A DNA stretch of 64,000 bases from Hyphomicrobiales bacterium (GTDB lineage Bacteria; Pseudomonadota; Alphaproteobacteria; Rhizobiales; Beijerinckiaceae): assembly GCA_930633495.1 (NCBI GenBank), contig CAKNFJ010000001.1:2229001-2293000 (forward strand), read 5' to 3'. The notes below the pieces were generated by a model. It did not search any database. It was not told where the DNA came from and saw only the letters and a program-made list of their open reading frames with translations. Within the stretch, counting starts at the first letter, position 1, and each line of letters starts with the position of its first letter. Both the position numbers and the translations under genes were made by a program. Below are positions 48,626-58,014 of this stretch, one piece after another.

Positions 48626-49120
48626 ATGACCATCGGGCATTTCCGCGCCAGCCTCGCCCTCGCCGCCGTCGCCAGCCTGGCTTGCATGGCCGGACCTGCC
48701 CTCTCCCAGTCGCCGAGCGGGCCGCCGACCGGGCGGCTGTCCTGCACGCTCGGCACCCCCCCGACCGCGAACCTGACCGCCCAGAAGCCGATGGAATGCC
48801 GCTTCCGGCCCCGCCGCGGACCTCCCCAGCAGTATACCGGCATCGTCCATGGTTTCGGGCTCGACCTCGCATCGATCCGCAACGCAGCGCTGGCATGGCG
48901 CGTCTACGGCCCCTATGCCCGCGCCCCGCTCGGCGTGCTGGCCGGGCAGTACAAGGCGACGGGGTCGGGACCCGGCACGGGAGGCCACATGCTGACGGGT
49001 GGCGAAAAGAACGAAGTGAGCCTGCAGCCGCTGCCGTTCCAGAGCAATCGCGGCCTCAACGTCGCAATCGGCGTGACCGCCCTCGAACTGACGCTCGTGC
49101 CTCCCGGGCGGCGGCGCTGA
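48626..49120 (+). CDS. DUF992 periplasmic protein
   Basis: 164 residues: a signal peptide (SLALAAVASLACMAGPALSQ) and a DUF992 domain recognised from RLSCTLG, a YTGIVHGFGLDL strand, LAWRVYGP, LAGQYKATGSGPGTGGHMLTGG and the closing SLQPLPFQSNRGLNVAIGVTALELTL. The family is common in Hyphomicrobiales and has no known activity. AGGAG precedes the ATG. It has its own exact EcfG promoter, so it should rise under general stress. Confidence 0.88.
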   Translation: MTIGHFRASLALAAVASLACMAGPALSQSPSGPPTGRLSCTLGTPPTANLTAQKPMECRFRPRRGPPQQYTGIVHGFGLDLASIRNAALAWRVYGPYARAPLGVLAGQYKATGSGPGTGGHMLTGGEKNEVSLQPLPFQSNRGLNVAIGVTALELTLVPPGRRR

Positions 49121-49277
49121 CCGGCAAGGCCACCGGCGCTCCCGAGCTCGGCTTTCCCGGCTCGACTCTGTCGAGCCGGCCATCAGCGCGCATGGCACAG
49201 ATTACTTTTTGCTAACCTTGACCTGGCAAAATCGACTCAAAGTCGAGGCTTTCGTCCGCTCGCGCCGGGCGGGAGCA

Positions 49278-49302
49278 GGAACATCGCCAATCCTATGACG
49301 TT
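49278..49302 (+). promoter_or_regulatory. EcfG-type promoter for the response regulator gene
   Basis: GGAAC (49278-49282), 16-base spacer, CGTT (49299-49302), about 42 bases before the ATG at 49344. Confidence 0.88.
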
Positions 49303-49343
49303 GTCGAGACTCATAGGATTGCAGTGAGTGAGAAGCCGGTTCG

Positions 49344-49724
49344 ATGGCTGATATCCGCGTTCTGATTGTCGAAGACGACCCGTTCATCGCCATGGACATC
49401 GAAAGCGCCGTGGCGGATCAGCTCGGCGACGGTGCCGAGCTGATCGTGGTCGAATCCGTCGCCGAAGCGCGCCGTGCCGCGGCACGCAAGCTGTCCTGCG
49501 CCCTGCTCGACATCGACGTGGTCGGCGGCAAGACCTTCGATGTCGCGAGCGCGCTTCAGAAAGCGGGAATACCGTTCGCCTTCGTCTCGGGCTCGGCCCC
49601 GAGCGAGGTTCCGGCGCCGCTGCGCAATGCCCGTTTCCTGCGCAAGCCCTTCTCGATCCGCGAGGTCGCCACCTTCGTGATGAACGCAATCGGCTCGGCC
49701 CCCAGCAAGGTCATGCAAGGCTAG
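49344..49724 (+). CDS. Single-domain response regulator
   Basis: 126 residues with only a receiver domain: acidic pair in VLIVEDDPFIAMD, phospho-acceptor Asp in CALLDIDVVGG, and the Lys in FLRKPFS. The Ser in AFVSGSAP replaces the usual Thr switch residue. There is no output domain, so it passes signal by protein contact or acts as a phosphate sink. It lies tail to tail with an HWE-type kinase gene (14 bases apart) and has an EcfG promoter, suggesting feedback on PhyR phosphorylation, as described for other single-domain receivers in this pathway. Confidence 0.92.
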   Translation: MADIRVLIVEDDPFIAMDIESAVADQLGDGAELIVVESVAEARRAAARKLSCALLDIDVVGGKTFDVASALQKAGIPFAFVSGSAPSEVPAPLRNARFLRKPFSIREVATFVMNAIGSAPSKVMQG

Positions 49725-49738
49725 AGCATCGGCGCCCG

Positions 49739-51127
49739 TCAGGCCGTGGCCGGCGCAGGCTCCCGCTTCGGAAAGGTCAGCACCACGCGCGTTCCGGGAC
49801 GCTCCGATCCGGGATGCAGCGGCTCGGTGGTCATCGTCGCCCGCATGCTGCGCAAGAGGCTGGCGATCACCGTCTGGCCGAGCCCCTTGTGCTCGACACC
49901 GGCCGGCAGCCCGATGCCGTCATCTTCGATCGTCATGACGAGGGCCGGCGCGCCCTCCGCCTCGCCCTGACCGAAGCGGATGGTAACGCGCCCCGTCATG
50001 CCATCGGGGAAGGCGTGCTTGATCGCGTTGGTCACCAGCTCGTTGACGATGACGACGAAGGAGACCGCATCCCGCCCCGGCAACCGGATTGCGTCCATAT
50101 CGAGGTCGATCCGGATCGGGCGGCCTTCCGCGGCCTTGCCGATCTCGGCCAGCAGGTCCTCCATATAGGGCCTTGCGTCGATCTCGTCCGTCTCGATGTC
50201 GAGGCGCAGGCGCCTCTGCCCGGCCGCGATCGCCTGGATGCGCGATTGCGCCTGCGCCAGAGCCGCCTTTACTGCCGGCTCCCGCGTCTGCCGGCTCTGG
50301 ACATTCAGCAGCGCCGAAACCATGGCGAGGTTGTTGCCGACGCGATGATTGACGTCGCGCAGGAGGGCCTCGATCCGCAGCCGCTCGCTCTCGAGCTCCC
50401 GCGTCCGCTCGCCGACGACCTGCTCGAGCTCGGCATTGCTGAGCGCCAAAGCGGTGCTGCGGCGCTGGCGCAGGCGCAACTGTTGCCACGCCGCATAGGC
50501 AAGCCCCGCCAGCGCAATGACGATCCCCGTGCTGCCCCAGAGCCGGCGGCGCTCCTCCCGGCGGTACAGCGACAGAAGGCGAATATTCTCGCCCTGCTGG
50601 ATTTCCCGCACCGTGTCGCGCAACCGGTCCATGGCATCGCTGCCGCTGGCATCGCGGACCAGCGCCAGGGCCTGATCGCGCTGCCCGGCCCGCTCCAGCA
50701 TGATCGTGCGGTCGAGCTCCTCGAATTTGAGGCGCATATCGGCGCGCAGCTTCGCCACCCGCTCCTTCTGAATCGGATCGGCATCGACGAGGGCGGCGAG
50801 GATGTCGAGTTCCGGCCCGGCCGCCGCGCGTCCTTCCGAAAACGGTTCCAGATAGCTCGCCTGACCGGTGAGCAGATAGCCGCGCTGGCCCGTCTCGGCG
50901 TCGCGGAGGCGACCGAGGAAGCGCTCCGCTCGCTCGCGAACCTCGATGGCATGCGAGGCGAGATCGGCCGTGCGGCGCGCCTGCTGGTTGATCCATGCGG
51001 CGAGAACGATCGCCACGGCGACGACGCCGATCGCGATGATCGTGGTCGTGGCCGAGCGAAGCCTTGTGCGAAACCCCGGAAGAACCGGGACCAGGGGGCG
51101 GCTGCGCGGTCTCACCTGAGCGGACAT
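49739..51127 (-). CDS. CHASE3-HWE/HisKA_2 sensor histidine kinase
   Basis: 462 residues: transmembrane helix (TTTIIAIGVVAVAIVLAAWI), a CHASE3 sensor (LRDAETGQRGYLLTGQASYLEPF), second helix near 200 (GIVIALAGLAYAAW), coiled coil, then HisKA_2 with acceptor His in LRDVNHRVGNNLAMVSALLNVQ. The ATPase domain is complete: N-box VIVNELVTNAIKHAFPDG and G1 box IEDDGIGLP. Unlike the kinase beside ecfG, this one should be active and is a candidate PhyR kinase. No EcfG promoter found upstream. Confidence 0.92.
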   Translation of the reverse strand: MSAQVRPRSRPLVPVLPGFRTRLRSATTTIIAIGVVAVAIVLAAWINQQARRTADLASHAIEVRERAERFLGRLRDAETGQRGYLLTGQASYLEPFSEGRAAAGPELDILAALVDADPIQKERVAKLRADMRLKFEELDRTIMLERAGQRDQALALVRDASGSDAMDRLRDTVREIQQGENIRLLSLYRREERRRLWGSTGIVIALAGLAYAAWQQLRLRQRRSTALALSNAELEQVVGERTRELESERLRIEALLRDVNHRVGNNLAMVSALLNVQSRQTREPAVKAALAQAQSRIQAIAAGQRRLRLDIETDEIDARPYMEDLLAEIGKAAEGRPIRIDLDMDAIRLPGRDAVSFVVIVNELVTNAIKHAFPDGMTGRVTIRFGQGEAEGAPALVMTIEDDGIGLPAGVEHKGLGQTVIASLLRSMRATMTTEPLHPGSERPGTRVVLTFPKREPAPATA

Positions 51128-51214
51128 GCCAGCCTTGTTAAAGGATGCATGCCGACATCCCTATGTAAAATGACAGGGCGCGTCCACCGTCGACCACCAC
51201 GGGCAAGGCGGAGA

Positions 51215-51640
51215 TCACGCACCGTCCTCGCCCTTGTCGCCACCCGTCGCGATCTGACGGCCGAGAATGGCACCGAGCGCGATGACCCCGCCGGCGATGA
51301 CCAGCCGCCAGTTCAGGCGCGAGCCAACGAGCTTCGCCGCCAATGGCGCGGCGGCGAGCGCAGCCGTCGCGGCCGGCCGGGGCGGGCGGCGCCGGCCCTT
51401 GACGAAGAGCCCGATGCAGAACGCGAGAAGGGCCGTGGCAGCGAGGCCGCCCGCGACCCAGAGGCTCGCGGCCACCGCGCCGTAGTGCTGCTCCAGCAGT
51501 GTATGCACCGCATTGAGCGCGTAGCCGCCGGCGCAAAACAACAGCAGCAGCGCTAGGCCGAAGAGGCCATAGACGGCGATATTGCGCTTCATCGCGCCGG
51601 ATACTTCCGAAGCGATGAAAGATCCAAGCCCCCCGAACAT
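51215..51640 (-). CDS. Phage-holin/DUF1469-like membrane protein
   Basis: 141 residues with two clear membrane helices (YGLFGLALLLLFCAGGYAL and LWVAGGLAATALLAFCIGLFV), a basic cytosolic turn (KGRRRPPRP) and a third weaker hydrophobic stretch (LVIAGGVIALGAIL). Such proteins are usually annotated as holin-superfamily III and commonly sit next to DUF883 proteins. It starts two bases after the DUF883 stop, so both come from the EcfG promoter at 52083. Likely an envelope stress protein rather than a phage lysis factor. Confidence 0.75.
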   Translation of the reverse strand: MFGGLGSFIASEVSGAMKRNIAVYGLFGLALLLLFCAGGYALNAVHTLLEQHYGAVAASLWVAGGLAATALLAFCIGLFVKGRRRPPRPAATAALAAAPLAAKLVGSRLNWRLVIAGGVIALGAILGRQIATGGDKGEDGA

Positions 51641-51642
51641 GG

Positions 51643-52002
51643 TCAGCGTGCCGACAGATAGCCGACGAACAACCCGACCGCGGCCGCCAGCCCGAGCGCG
51701 CGTAGCGGCCGCTCGCGGATCTCGTCCTCGATCAGCTTCTGCAGCTCCGTCGCCTGCTCCTTGGCGACGTCGACCATCTTGTCGGTATCGACACCTACGG
51801 CGCGCAGCCGATCCGTGACATTCGCCGCGATCTCCTCCGCACTGCGGGTGAGCGTGTCCTCCAGGGCGCTGGCCTGCCGCTTCGCGCGTGCGCCGGTTTC
51901 ACGCATCTCGGCCGCGACATCCTCGGCGCCAGCCTCGACCTCTGCCTTGGCACGCTTGGCGGCGGCAGCCGCCTGTCGTTTCGCGGATGTCGTGGTTGCC
52001 AT
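51643..52002 (-). CDS. DUF883 (ElaB/YqjD-like) protein
   Basis: 119 residues from the ATG at 52002 (AGGA upstream). A long Ala/Glu/Lys-rich amphipathic helix (AAAAKRAKAEVEAGAEDVAA, then TDKMVDVAKEQATELQKLIE) leads to the family's C-terminal glycine-zipper membrane segment RPLRALGLAAAVGLFVGYL. Homologues bind ribosomes at the inner membrane in stationary phase in enterobacteria. First gene of a two-gene unit with an exact EcfG promoter. Confidence 0.88.
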   Translation of the reverse strand: MATTTSAKRQAAAAAKRAKAEVEAGAEDVAAEMRETGARAKRQASALEDTLTRSAEEIAANVTDRLRAVGVDTDKMVDVAKEQATELQKLIEDEIRERPLRALGLAAAVGLFVGYLSAR

Positions 52003-52082
52003 GACGATCGGTTCCTGTCGCTGGTGGGATGGCAATGGTGCCGGGGTGGCGGCGTCGCCGCAAGGGGCTCCGTCCGTGTCGA

Positions 52083-52107
52083 AACGCCCCGGCAGCGCGT
52101 CTGTTCC
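52083..52107 (-). promoter_or_regulatory. EcfG-type promoter for the DUF883 operon
   Basis: On the minus strand GGAAC (52107-52103), 16-base spacer, CGTT (52086-52083). It lies 12 bases after the stop of the upstream transporter gene and about 80 bases before the DUF883 ATG. Confidence 0.85.
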
Positions 52108-52118
52108 GGCGTGGCGGC

Positions 52119-53252
52119 TCAAGCGGGCTGCGCTTCGGCCGTTTCCTCGGCTTCGGCCTTGGCCTTCTCGCGGCGATAGCGGGCAAACTCTTCCTGCGCC
52201 ACCATGGCGACGATGACGATCGGCGTCGAGAGCACGGCGCCGATCGGCCCCCAGAGCCAGAGCCAGAAGATGAAGGCGATGAAGACGAGGAAGGGCGAGA
52301 TCGTCAGCCGGTTGCCGACGAAGATCGGCGTGACGGCGTTCCCCTCGACGAGATGCAGGATGTAATAGGCTGCCGCCGGCCAGAGCGCGGAGACGATCGA
52401 AGGCGCGTCGAGCAGCGCTCCCGCGAGCAGCAGGACCGCGACGATGACCGGGCCGATGAAGGCGAGGTAGTTGAGCAGGAAGGCGAGCGCCCCCCAGAAC
52501 AGCGGGAATGGCAGGCCGGCGAGCCAGGCGATCGCCATGGTCAGCACGCCCATGCCGAAATTGATTACCGTCACCAGGGCGAAATAACGCGCGACCCGCG
52601 TCTCGATCTCCTCGAAGAAGGAGCCGGCCGAGCGGCGCGCACCACGGCCGAGGCAGAGCCTCAGGATGCGCGCCTTCAGATGGCGGCGCGTCGCCAACCA
52701 GAAATACACGGTCGCGAAAAAGACCAGCAGGCCGCCAGCCGCCGTGGAGGACGTCATGGCGATGTCGAAGAGCGGATTGCCTTGCGAAACGCTGAGCTCG
52801 GCGCCCTTGCCGGTGATCGAGGCGATGCCGCGCTTGAACTCGTCCATGAAGGCGAAGACGCGGGCGAGCTTGGATTGGAGCGCTGCCATCATCGCCGGCG
52901 CCTGATCGGTCCAGCCCGCGACCGGCACGGCGAGAATCGCGACCGCGCCGAGCAGCAGGCCGATGAAGAACAGCACGACCAGCGCCGCCGCCGCATGCTG
53001 CGGAACGCGATAGCGCGCCAGCACGTCGACGAGCGGGCCGAGCACCAAGCCGAAGATCACGCCGGCCATGACCGGCATGGCGATGACCTTGGTCAGCGCC
53101 AGCGACGCCATCGCCAGGATGACGAAGATTCCGACGATCGCATAGCGGAGGATGAGGTCATGTTCATAGGGCGTGACCTCCTCGGTCTCCTCCACCGGTT
53201 CCGGCTCCGCCATGTAGCGCGGAAACGGCCGCCAGGCCGATGAGCTGAGCAT
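52119..53252 (-). CDS. AI-2E family transporter
   Basis: 377 residues with about eight hydrophobic segments, for example YAIVGIFVILAMASLALTKVI, AGVIFGLVLGPLVDVLARY, LVVLFFIGLLLGAVAIL and GALAFLLNYLAFIGPVIVAVL. The LNYLAFIGP and PFLVFIAFIFWLWLWGPIGAVLSTPI blocks are the AI-2E/PerM (UPF0118) signature. The cargo of most members is unknown, and autoinducer-2 export should not be assumed. AGGA precedes the ATG at 53252. Preceded by an exact EcfG promoter. Confidence 0.88.
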   Translation of the reverse strand: MLSSSAWRPFPRYMAEPEPVEETEEVTPYEHDLILRYAIVGIFVILAMASLALTKVIAMPVMAGVIFGLVLGPLVDVLARYRVPQHAAAALVVLFFIGLLLGAVAILAVPVAGWTDQAPAMMAALQSKLARVFAFMDEFKRGIASITGKGAELSVSQGNPLFDIAMTSSTAAGGLLVFFATVYFWLATRRHLKARILRLCLGRGARRSAGSFFEEIETRVARYFALVTVINFGMGVLTMAIAWLAGLPFPLFWGALAFLLNYLAFIGPVIVAVLLLAGALLDAPSIVSALWPAAAYYILHLVEGNAVTPIFVGNRLTISPFLVFIAFIFWLWLWGPIGAVLSTPIVIVAMVAQEEFARYRREKAKAEAEETAEAQPA

Positions 53253-53302
53253 GTTCCTGCTTCCAACGCGCAACCGCGCCCCCCTGGCGCGTCGGAAGCG
53301 TC

Positions 53303-53328
53303 AACGCGACAAGGATCGGCCGGGTTCC
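53303..53328 (-). promoter_or_regulatory. EcfG-type promoter for the AI-2E transporter
   Basis: On the minus strand GGAAC (53328-53324), 17-base spacer, CGTT (53306-53303). The -35 element begins on the base right after the stop codon of the DUF3800 gene. Confidence 0.85.
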
Positions 53329-54201
53329 CTACCGATACCCCAACGCTCTGAGAATGGTCTTTTGCTCAAGGGTGAGCGGCGCCCCGAACGGCTCCGGCAG
53401 AAGCTTGAAACCGTAACCCTTTATCTCTCCCCCTCGCTTGATAAATCGCGGCATGAGGGCAGCGATGTACTCGGTTTTTAGGATCTTGAATCGATCATGA
53501 TCGATCGCTTGGTAGATGGCACTCGCAACACAATCCGCCAACTGCAACCCAGCATGCTGGCTCGACCTAACTCCTTCTAATCCGTCTATGTCCAAAACCG
53601 AAAATATCGGCCTTCTCTTACTATTAAAATACGATCTCGGCCTGCTCTCAATCTCTAGCTTTCTTAGATAATTTCTTGTTTGCGTATAAGAAAATCCTTT
53701 TCTGTATTCAATTATAGTTTTAAGTTTACGATCCTTACCAGAATAATGTATATTATTTAATCTACTACACTCTTCAGTCGCACTCTCAATTAAATATCTC
53801 AATATATTATTGTAAAACCAATTTATCTTTGGGACAAATTTCCTCCCATTGCGATACATAGAGCTTCTTTCTTCAACTCTCCGATTCCTATACCCCCTCA
53901 TATTGCGCTTATTGGATACAACGCAAACAATACCTATCTTAAAATTTGCAATATCGCTCAGTATTATATTCTTATAATTATCATCTAAATCGCGAAAATG
54001 TATCGTATCATGAAAATTAATTCCGATTTTTTTCTTAAGACTTGATACAAACGAAACAATTTCTTGATTTCTATGCGCCGAATACAAAACGCCAGCCATT
54101 ACAAAATACTCAGATGCTCCATCTTCATCTAATGGCCTCACCCTCTCAATGCCATCATCGCCTGCTTCATCAACACAAAAGACGAAGCTGTATTCTGGCA
54201 T
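53329..54201 (-). CDS. DUF3800 protein, probably horizontally acquired
   Basis: 290 residues. The DUF3800 family has an RNase H-like fold; its acidic motifs are visible as FCVDEAGDDG near the start, HFRDLDD and the C-terminal HAGLQLADCVASAIYQ. These could form a metal site, but activity is unproven. The gene is strikingly A+T-rich and uses A/T-ending codons, unlike both neighbours. Its ATG overlaps the polA stop (TGATG) and its own stop abuts the next promoter. No mobile-element genes flank it. DUF3800 genes often occur in defence or mobile regions. Confidence 0.85.
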   Translation of the reverse strand: MPEYSFVFCVDEAGDDGIERVRPLDEDGASEYFVMAGVLYSAHRNQEIVSFVSSLKKKIGINFHDTIHFRDLDDNYKNIILSDIANFKIGIVCVVSNKRNMRGYRNRRVEERSSMYRNGRKFVPKINWFYNNILRYLIESATEECSRLNNIHYSGKDRKLKTIIEYRKGFSYTQTRNYLRKLEIESRPRSYFNSKRRPIFSVLDIDGLEGVRSSQHAGLQLADCVASAIYQAIDHDRFKILKTEYIAALMPRFIKRGGEIKGYGFKLLPEPFGAPLTLEQKTILRALGYR

Positions 54202-57200
54202 CAATGCGCCTCGTCCCAGTTGCCGGCGGCGCGGGCCTCGACCGCGAGCGGCACCTTGAGCTGCACGGCCGGATGCGGGGCATCCACCATCACCGTCTCG
54301 ATGATCGGCAGGGTCTTCTCGACCTCCTCCTCCGGCACCTCGAAGACGAGTTCGTCATGGACCTGCAGCAGCATGCGGGCGTTGAGACGGTTCGCCGCCA
54401 GCGCGCCATCCATCCGCGTCATGGCGCGGCGGATGATGTCGGCGGCCGAGCCCTGGATCGGCGCGTTGATCGCCTGGCGCTCGACGAAGGCGCGCTCCGA
54501 CGGGTTCTTGGAGGCGACCGCCGGGAAATGGCAGACGCGGCCGAAGATCGTGGTGACCTGGCCATGGGCGCGGACATGGGTCTTGGTCTGGTCCATGTAA
54601 TCGCGGATGCCGGGGAAGCGCTCGAAATATTTGCGGATATAGGCGCTCGCCTCCTCGCGGCCGATGCCGAGCTGGTTGGCGAGGCCGAAGGCCGAGATGC
54701 CGTAGATGATGCCGAAATTGATCGCCTTGGCGCGGCGACGCACCTCGCTCGGCATGCCCTGGACCGGCACGCCGAACATCTCGGAGGCCGTCATGGCGTG
54801 AATGTCGATACCGTCGGCGAAAGCCTGCCTGAGCTGCGGGATATCCGCGATATGGGCGAGGATGCGCAATTCGATCTGGCTGTAGTCGGCCGAGACCAGC
54901 TTGAACCCCTTCTCGGGCACGAAGGCGGTGCGGATCTTGCGGCCGGCCTCGGTCCGGATCGGGATGTTCTGCAGGTTGGGCTCGGATGAGGAGAGCCGCC
55001 CTGTCGTCGTCGCCGCCAGCGCATAGGAGGTGTGGACCCGGTTGGTCTGTGGATTCACATAGCCCGGCAGCGAGTCGGTATAGGTCGATTTCAGCTTGGC
55101 GAGCTGGCGCCACTCCAGGATCTTCGCCGGCAGCGCATGGCCCTGCTCGGCAAGGTCCTCCAGCACGCCGGCGCCCGTCGCCCATTGGCCGGTCGCGGTC
55201 TTCTTGGCGCCTTCCAGCCCCATCTTGCCGAACAGGATGTCGCCGAGCTGCTTTGGGCTGCCGATGGTGAATTTCTCGCCGGCAAGCTCGTAGATCTCGT
55301 CCTCCAGCCGCGCCAGGCCTTGCGCGAAATCGCCGGAGAGGCGGGAGAGGATCTGGCGGTCGATCGCGATGCCGCGCTGTTCCATGGCGGCGAGCACGGC
55401 AACCATCGGCCGTTCCAGCACCTCGTAGACCGCCGTCTTCTTCTCGGCGGCGAGCCGCGGCTTCAGCGCGAGCCAGAGGCGCAGCGTGACGTCGGCATCC
55501 TCGGCGGCGTAGTCCGTCGCCTTCTCCAGCGGCACCTTGTCGAAGGTGACCTGGTTCTTGCCGGTACCGGCGACCTGCGCGTAGGGAATCGTCTCGTGGC
55601 CGAGATGAAGTTCCGAGAGCTTGTCCATGCCGTGGCTGTTGCTGCCGGCATCGAGCGCGTAGGAGATCAGCATCGTGTCGTCGATCGGGGACACGGCAAG
55701 CCCGTGGCGCTCCAGCACCAGCAGGTCGTATTTCAGGTTCTGGCCGATCTTCAGCACGCCCTGGTCGGCGAGCAGGGGTTTCAGCGCGGCGATGGCCTGC
55801 GCCAGCGGGATCTGATCCGGCAACAGGCCTTCGTCGAAGAGGCCGCCATCGCCGGCCCTATGCTGCAGCGGGATGTAGCAGGCGCGGCCCGGCGCGACAG
55901 CGAGCGAGACGCCGACGAGATCGGCCTGCATCGCGTCGAGCGAATTGGTCTCGGTATCGAGTGCGACGTGGCCAGCCTCATAGGCCCAGCCGATCCAGCG
56001 CTCGAGATCCGCGAGCGTGCGCACGCATTCATATGTGGAGCGGTCGATCTTGGCCGCGATCGCCTCGTTCTTGCGGGCGGCGGCGAGGTCGGCCGGCTTC
56101 ATCCAGTCGGCGTCGCCACCCGTGGCCTGCGTGGCGGCGGCGGCCGGCGCGGGAGAGGTGGCCGGCGCTGTCGTCGAAACCCCGCCATCGGCGGCATCGG
56201 CGCCCGCATAGAGCGCCTTGAGCTCGGCCGCGCGCGAACCGCCCGGTGCCAGCGCCGGATCGGCATCGATCGCGCCGATATCCGCCTCATAGGCTTCGGC
56301 GACGCGCTTGGTGATGGTGGTGAACTCCATCGCCTTGAGGAAAGCGACGAGCTTGCCCGGATCCGGCTGCTCCAGCGTCAGGTTTTCCAGCGGCGTCTCG
56401 ACCTTCACATCGTCGACCAGCGTGACGAGCTTGTGCGAGATGCGGACCTTCTCGATCACTTCGGGATTGGTCAGCGTCTCGCGGCGCTTCGGCTGCTTGA
56501 TCTCGCCGGCGCGGGCCAGCAGGGTTTCGAGATCGCCATATTCGCCGATGAGCTGGGCCGCCGTCTTGATGCCGATGCCGGGCGCGCCCGGCACATTGTC
56601 GGTAGCGTCGCCGGCAAGCGCCTGGACATCCGTGACCTTGTCCGGGGTCACACCGAAATACTCGACCACCTCCGGCTCGCCGATGCGGCGCTCGGCGCGG
56701 AAGCCGGCGCCCTTCTTCTGGTCGCCGGAAGCGGGGTCGTACATCGCGACGCCCGGCCGCACGAGCTGCATCAGATCCTTGTCAGCGGAGACGATCAGGA
56801 CATCGGCGCCAGCCTCGCGGGCCTGCTTCGCGTAAGTCGCGATCAAGTCATCGGCCTCGTAGACGTCCTGCTCGACCGGGATCAGGCCGAAGGCACGCAC
56901 CGCTTCGCGCATCAGCGGAAATTGCGGGATGAGATCGGCCGGCGGCTCGGAGCGGTTGCCCTTATAGGCGGGATAGATCGCCTTGCGGAACGAGTTCTCC
57001 GATTTGTCGAAGACGATGGCGAGATGGGTCGGCCTGACGCCGAGCACGCCCTCGCGGACGAACTGGAAGAGCTTGGTGGCGAAGAGCCGGACCGCGCCGG
57101 AGGGCAGACCATCCGAGCGGGCATTGTATTTCCGGTCCTGGTTGATCGACTGGAAATAGGCGCGGAAGATGAAGTTCGAACCGTCGACCAGGAAGAGATG

Positions 57201-57245
57201 GTCGCCGGGCTTCAGGGCGGGGGCGGTCGTGGCTTTTTCGCTCAT
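54201..57245 (-). CDS. polA: DNA polymerase I
   Basis: 1014 residues from [24 protein letters not shown]. Domain order: 5'-3' exonuclease ([34 protein letters not shown]), an extended Pro/Ala linker near 370, 3'-5' proofreading domain with intact DxE ([12 protein letters not shown]) and polymerase domain ([45 protein letters not shown]). All three activities look intact. Its stop codon overlaps the start of the A+T-rich DUF3800 gene. The frame is open upstream of 57245 but without family similarity. Confidence 0.97.
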   Translation of the reverse strand: MSEKATTAPALKPGDHLFLVDGSNFIFRAYFQSINQDRKYNARSDGLPSGAVRLFATKLFQFVREGVLGVRPTHLAIVFDKSENSFRKAIYPAYKGNRSEPPADLIPQFPLMREAVRAFGLIPVEQDVYEADDLIATYAKQAREAGADVLIVSADKDLMQLVRPGVAMYDPASGDQKKGAGFRAERRIGEPEVVEYFGVTPDKVTDVQALAGDATDNVPGAPGIGIKTAAQLIGEYGDLETLLARAGEIKQPKRRETLTNPEVIEKVRISHKLVTLVDDVKVETPLENLTLEQPDPGKLVAFLKAMEFTTITKRVAEAYEADIGAIDADPALAPGGSRAAELKALYAGADAADGGVSTTAPATSPAPAAAATQATGGDADWMKPADLAAARKNEAIAAKIDRSTYECVRTLADLERWIGWAYEAGHVALDTETNSLDAMQADLVGVSLAVAPGRACYIPLQHRAGDGGLFDEGLLPDQIPLAQAIAALKPLLADQGVLKIGQNLKYDLLVLERHGLAVSPIDDTMLISYALDAGSNSHGMDKLSELHLGHETIPYAQVAGTGKNQVTFDKVPLEKATDYAAEDADVTLRLWLALKPRLAAEKKTAVYEVLERPMVAVLAAMEQRGIAIDRQILSRLSGDFAQGLARLEDEIYELAGEKFTIGSPKQLGDILFGKMGLEGAKKTATGQWATGAGVLEDLAEQGHALPAKILEWRQLAKLKSTYTDSLPGYVNPQTNRVHTSYALAATTTGRLSSSEPNLQNIPIRTEAGRKIRTAFVPEKGFKLVSADYSQIELRILAHIADIPQLRQAFADGIDIHAMTASEMFGVPVQGMPSEVRRRAKAINFGIIYGISAFGLANQLGIGREEASAYIRKYFERFPGIRDYMDQTKTHVRAHGQVTTIFGRVCHFPAVASKNPSERAFVERQAINAPIQGSAADIIRRAMTRMDGALAANRLNARMLLQVHDELVFEVPEEEVEKTLPIIETVMVDAPHPAVQLKVPLAVEARAAGNWDEAH

Positions 57246-57339
57246 GGCGCGGACCATAAGCGGGCTGACGCGACCGGTCCATTGCGCCCGGCCTGCAATT
57301 CGCAGCAAGCTGGCCAAAACACGTCAGGAGCGAGACGCC

Positions 57340-58005
57340 GTGAGTCCCTATGTCACCATGCCCCTCGTCTTCGAGGGCGTCCCGGAAGCCGAGATGCTGC
57401 CGCGCGCGGAGGCGTTCCTCGCCCGCATGCGCAAGCGCAGGACCGTGCGCGACTTCTCGGACAGGCCCGTGCCGCGCGCGTTGATCGAAACGGCCCTGCG
57501 CACCGCCGGCACCGCCCCTTCCGGCGCCAACCAGCAGCCCTGGACCTTCGTCTGCATCTCCGATCCCGACCGCAAGAAGCAGATCCGCGAGGGGGCCGAG
57601 GAGGAGGAACGCGCCTTCTATGCCGGCCGCGCCGGCGGGGAATGGCTCGATGCGCTCGCCCATCTCGGCACCGACGACAACAAGCCCTTCCTGGAGACGG
57701 CGCCCTGGCTGATCGCGATCTTCGCGCAGCGCTGGGGCCATGATGCCGAAGGCCGCAAGGTGAAGCACTATTATGTGCCGGAATCGGTGGGCATCGCCAC
57801 CGGCTTCCTGATCGCGGCGCTGCACGATGCGGGGCTGGCGACGCTGACGCATACGCCGGCGCCGATGAACTTCCTCAATGCAATCTGCGAGCGGCCCGAC
57901 AACGAGAAGGCGCTGATCCTGCTCGTCGTCGGCTATCCGAAGGAGGATTGCCTCGTTCCCGCCATCGGCAAGAAGCCGCTGGAGGAGATCGCGACCTTCC
58001 TGTGA
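57340..58005 (+). CDS. Nitroreductase family flavoprotein
   Basis: 221 residues from a GTG with AGGAG nine bases upstream; an ATG at 57358 is the alternative. FMN-binding features: [18 protein letters not shown], then [42 protein letters not shown] and a C-terminal [11 protein letters not shown]. The pattern resembles the BluB/iodotyrosine-deiodinase side of the family, but the substrate is unclear. Divergent from polA with 94 bases between the starts. Confidence 0.88.
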   Translation: MSPYVTMPLVFEGVPEAEMLPRAEAFLARMRKRRTVRDFSDRPVPRALIETALRTAGTAPSGANQQPWTFVCISDPDRKKQIREGAEEEERAFYAGRAGGEWLDALAHLGTDDNKPFLETAPWLIAIFAQRWGHDAEGRKVKHYYVPESVGIATGFLIAALHDAGLATLTHTPAPMNFLNAICERPDNEKALILLVVGYPKEDCLVPAIGKKPLEEIATFL

Positions 58006-58014
58006 TCTACCGAC

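Noticed and set aside
52119..53252. Autoinducer-2 export function for the AI-2E family protein
   Set aside because: The family name does not predict the substrate and no luxS or lsr gene is nearby.
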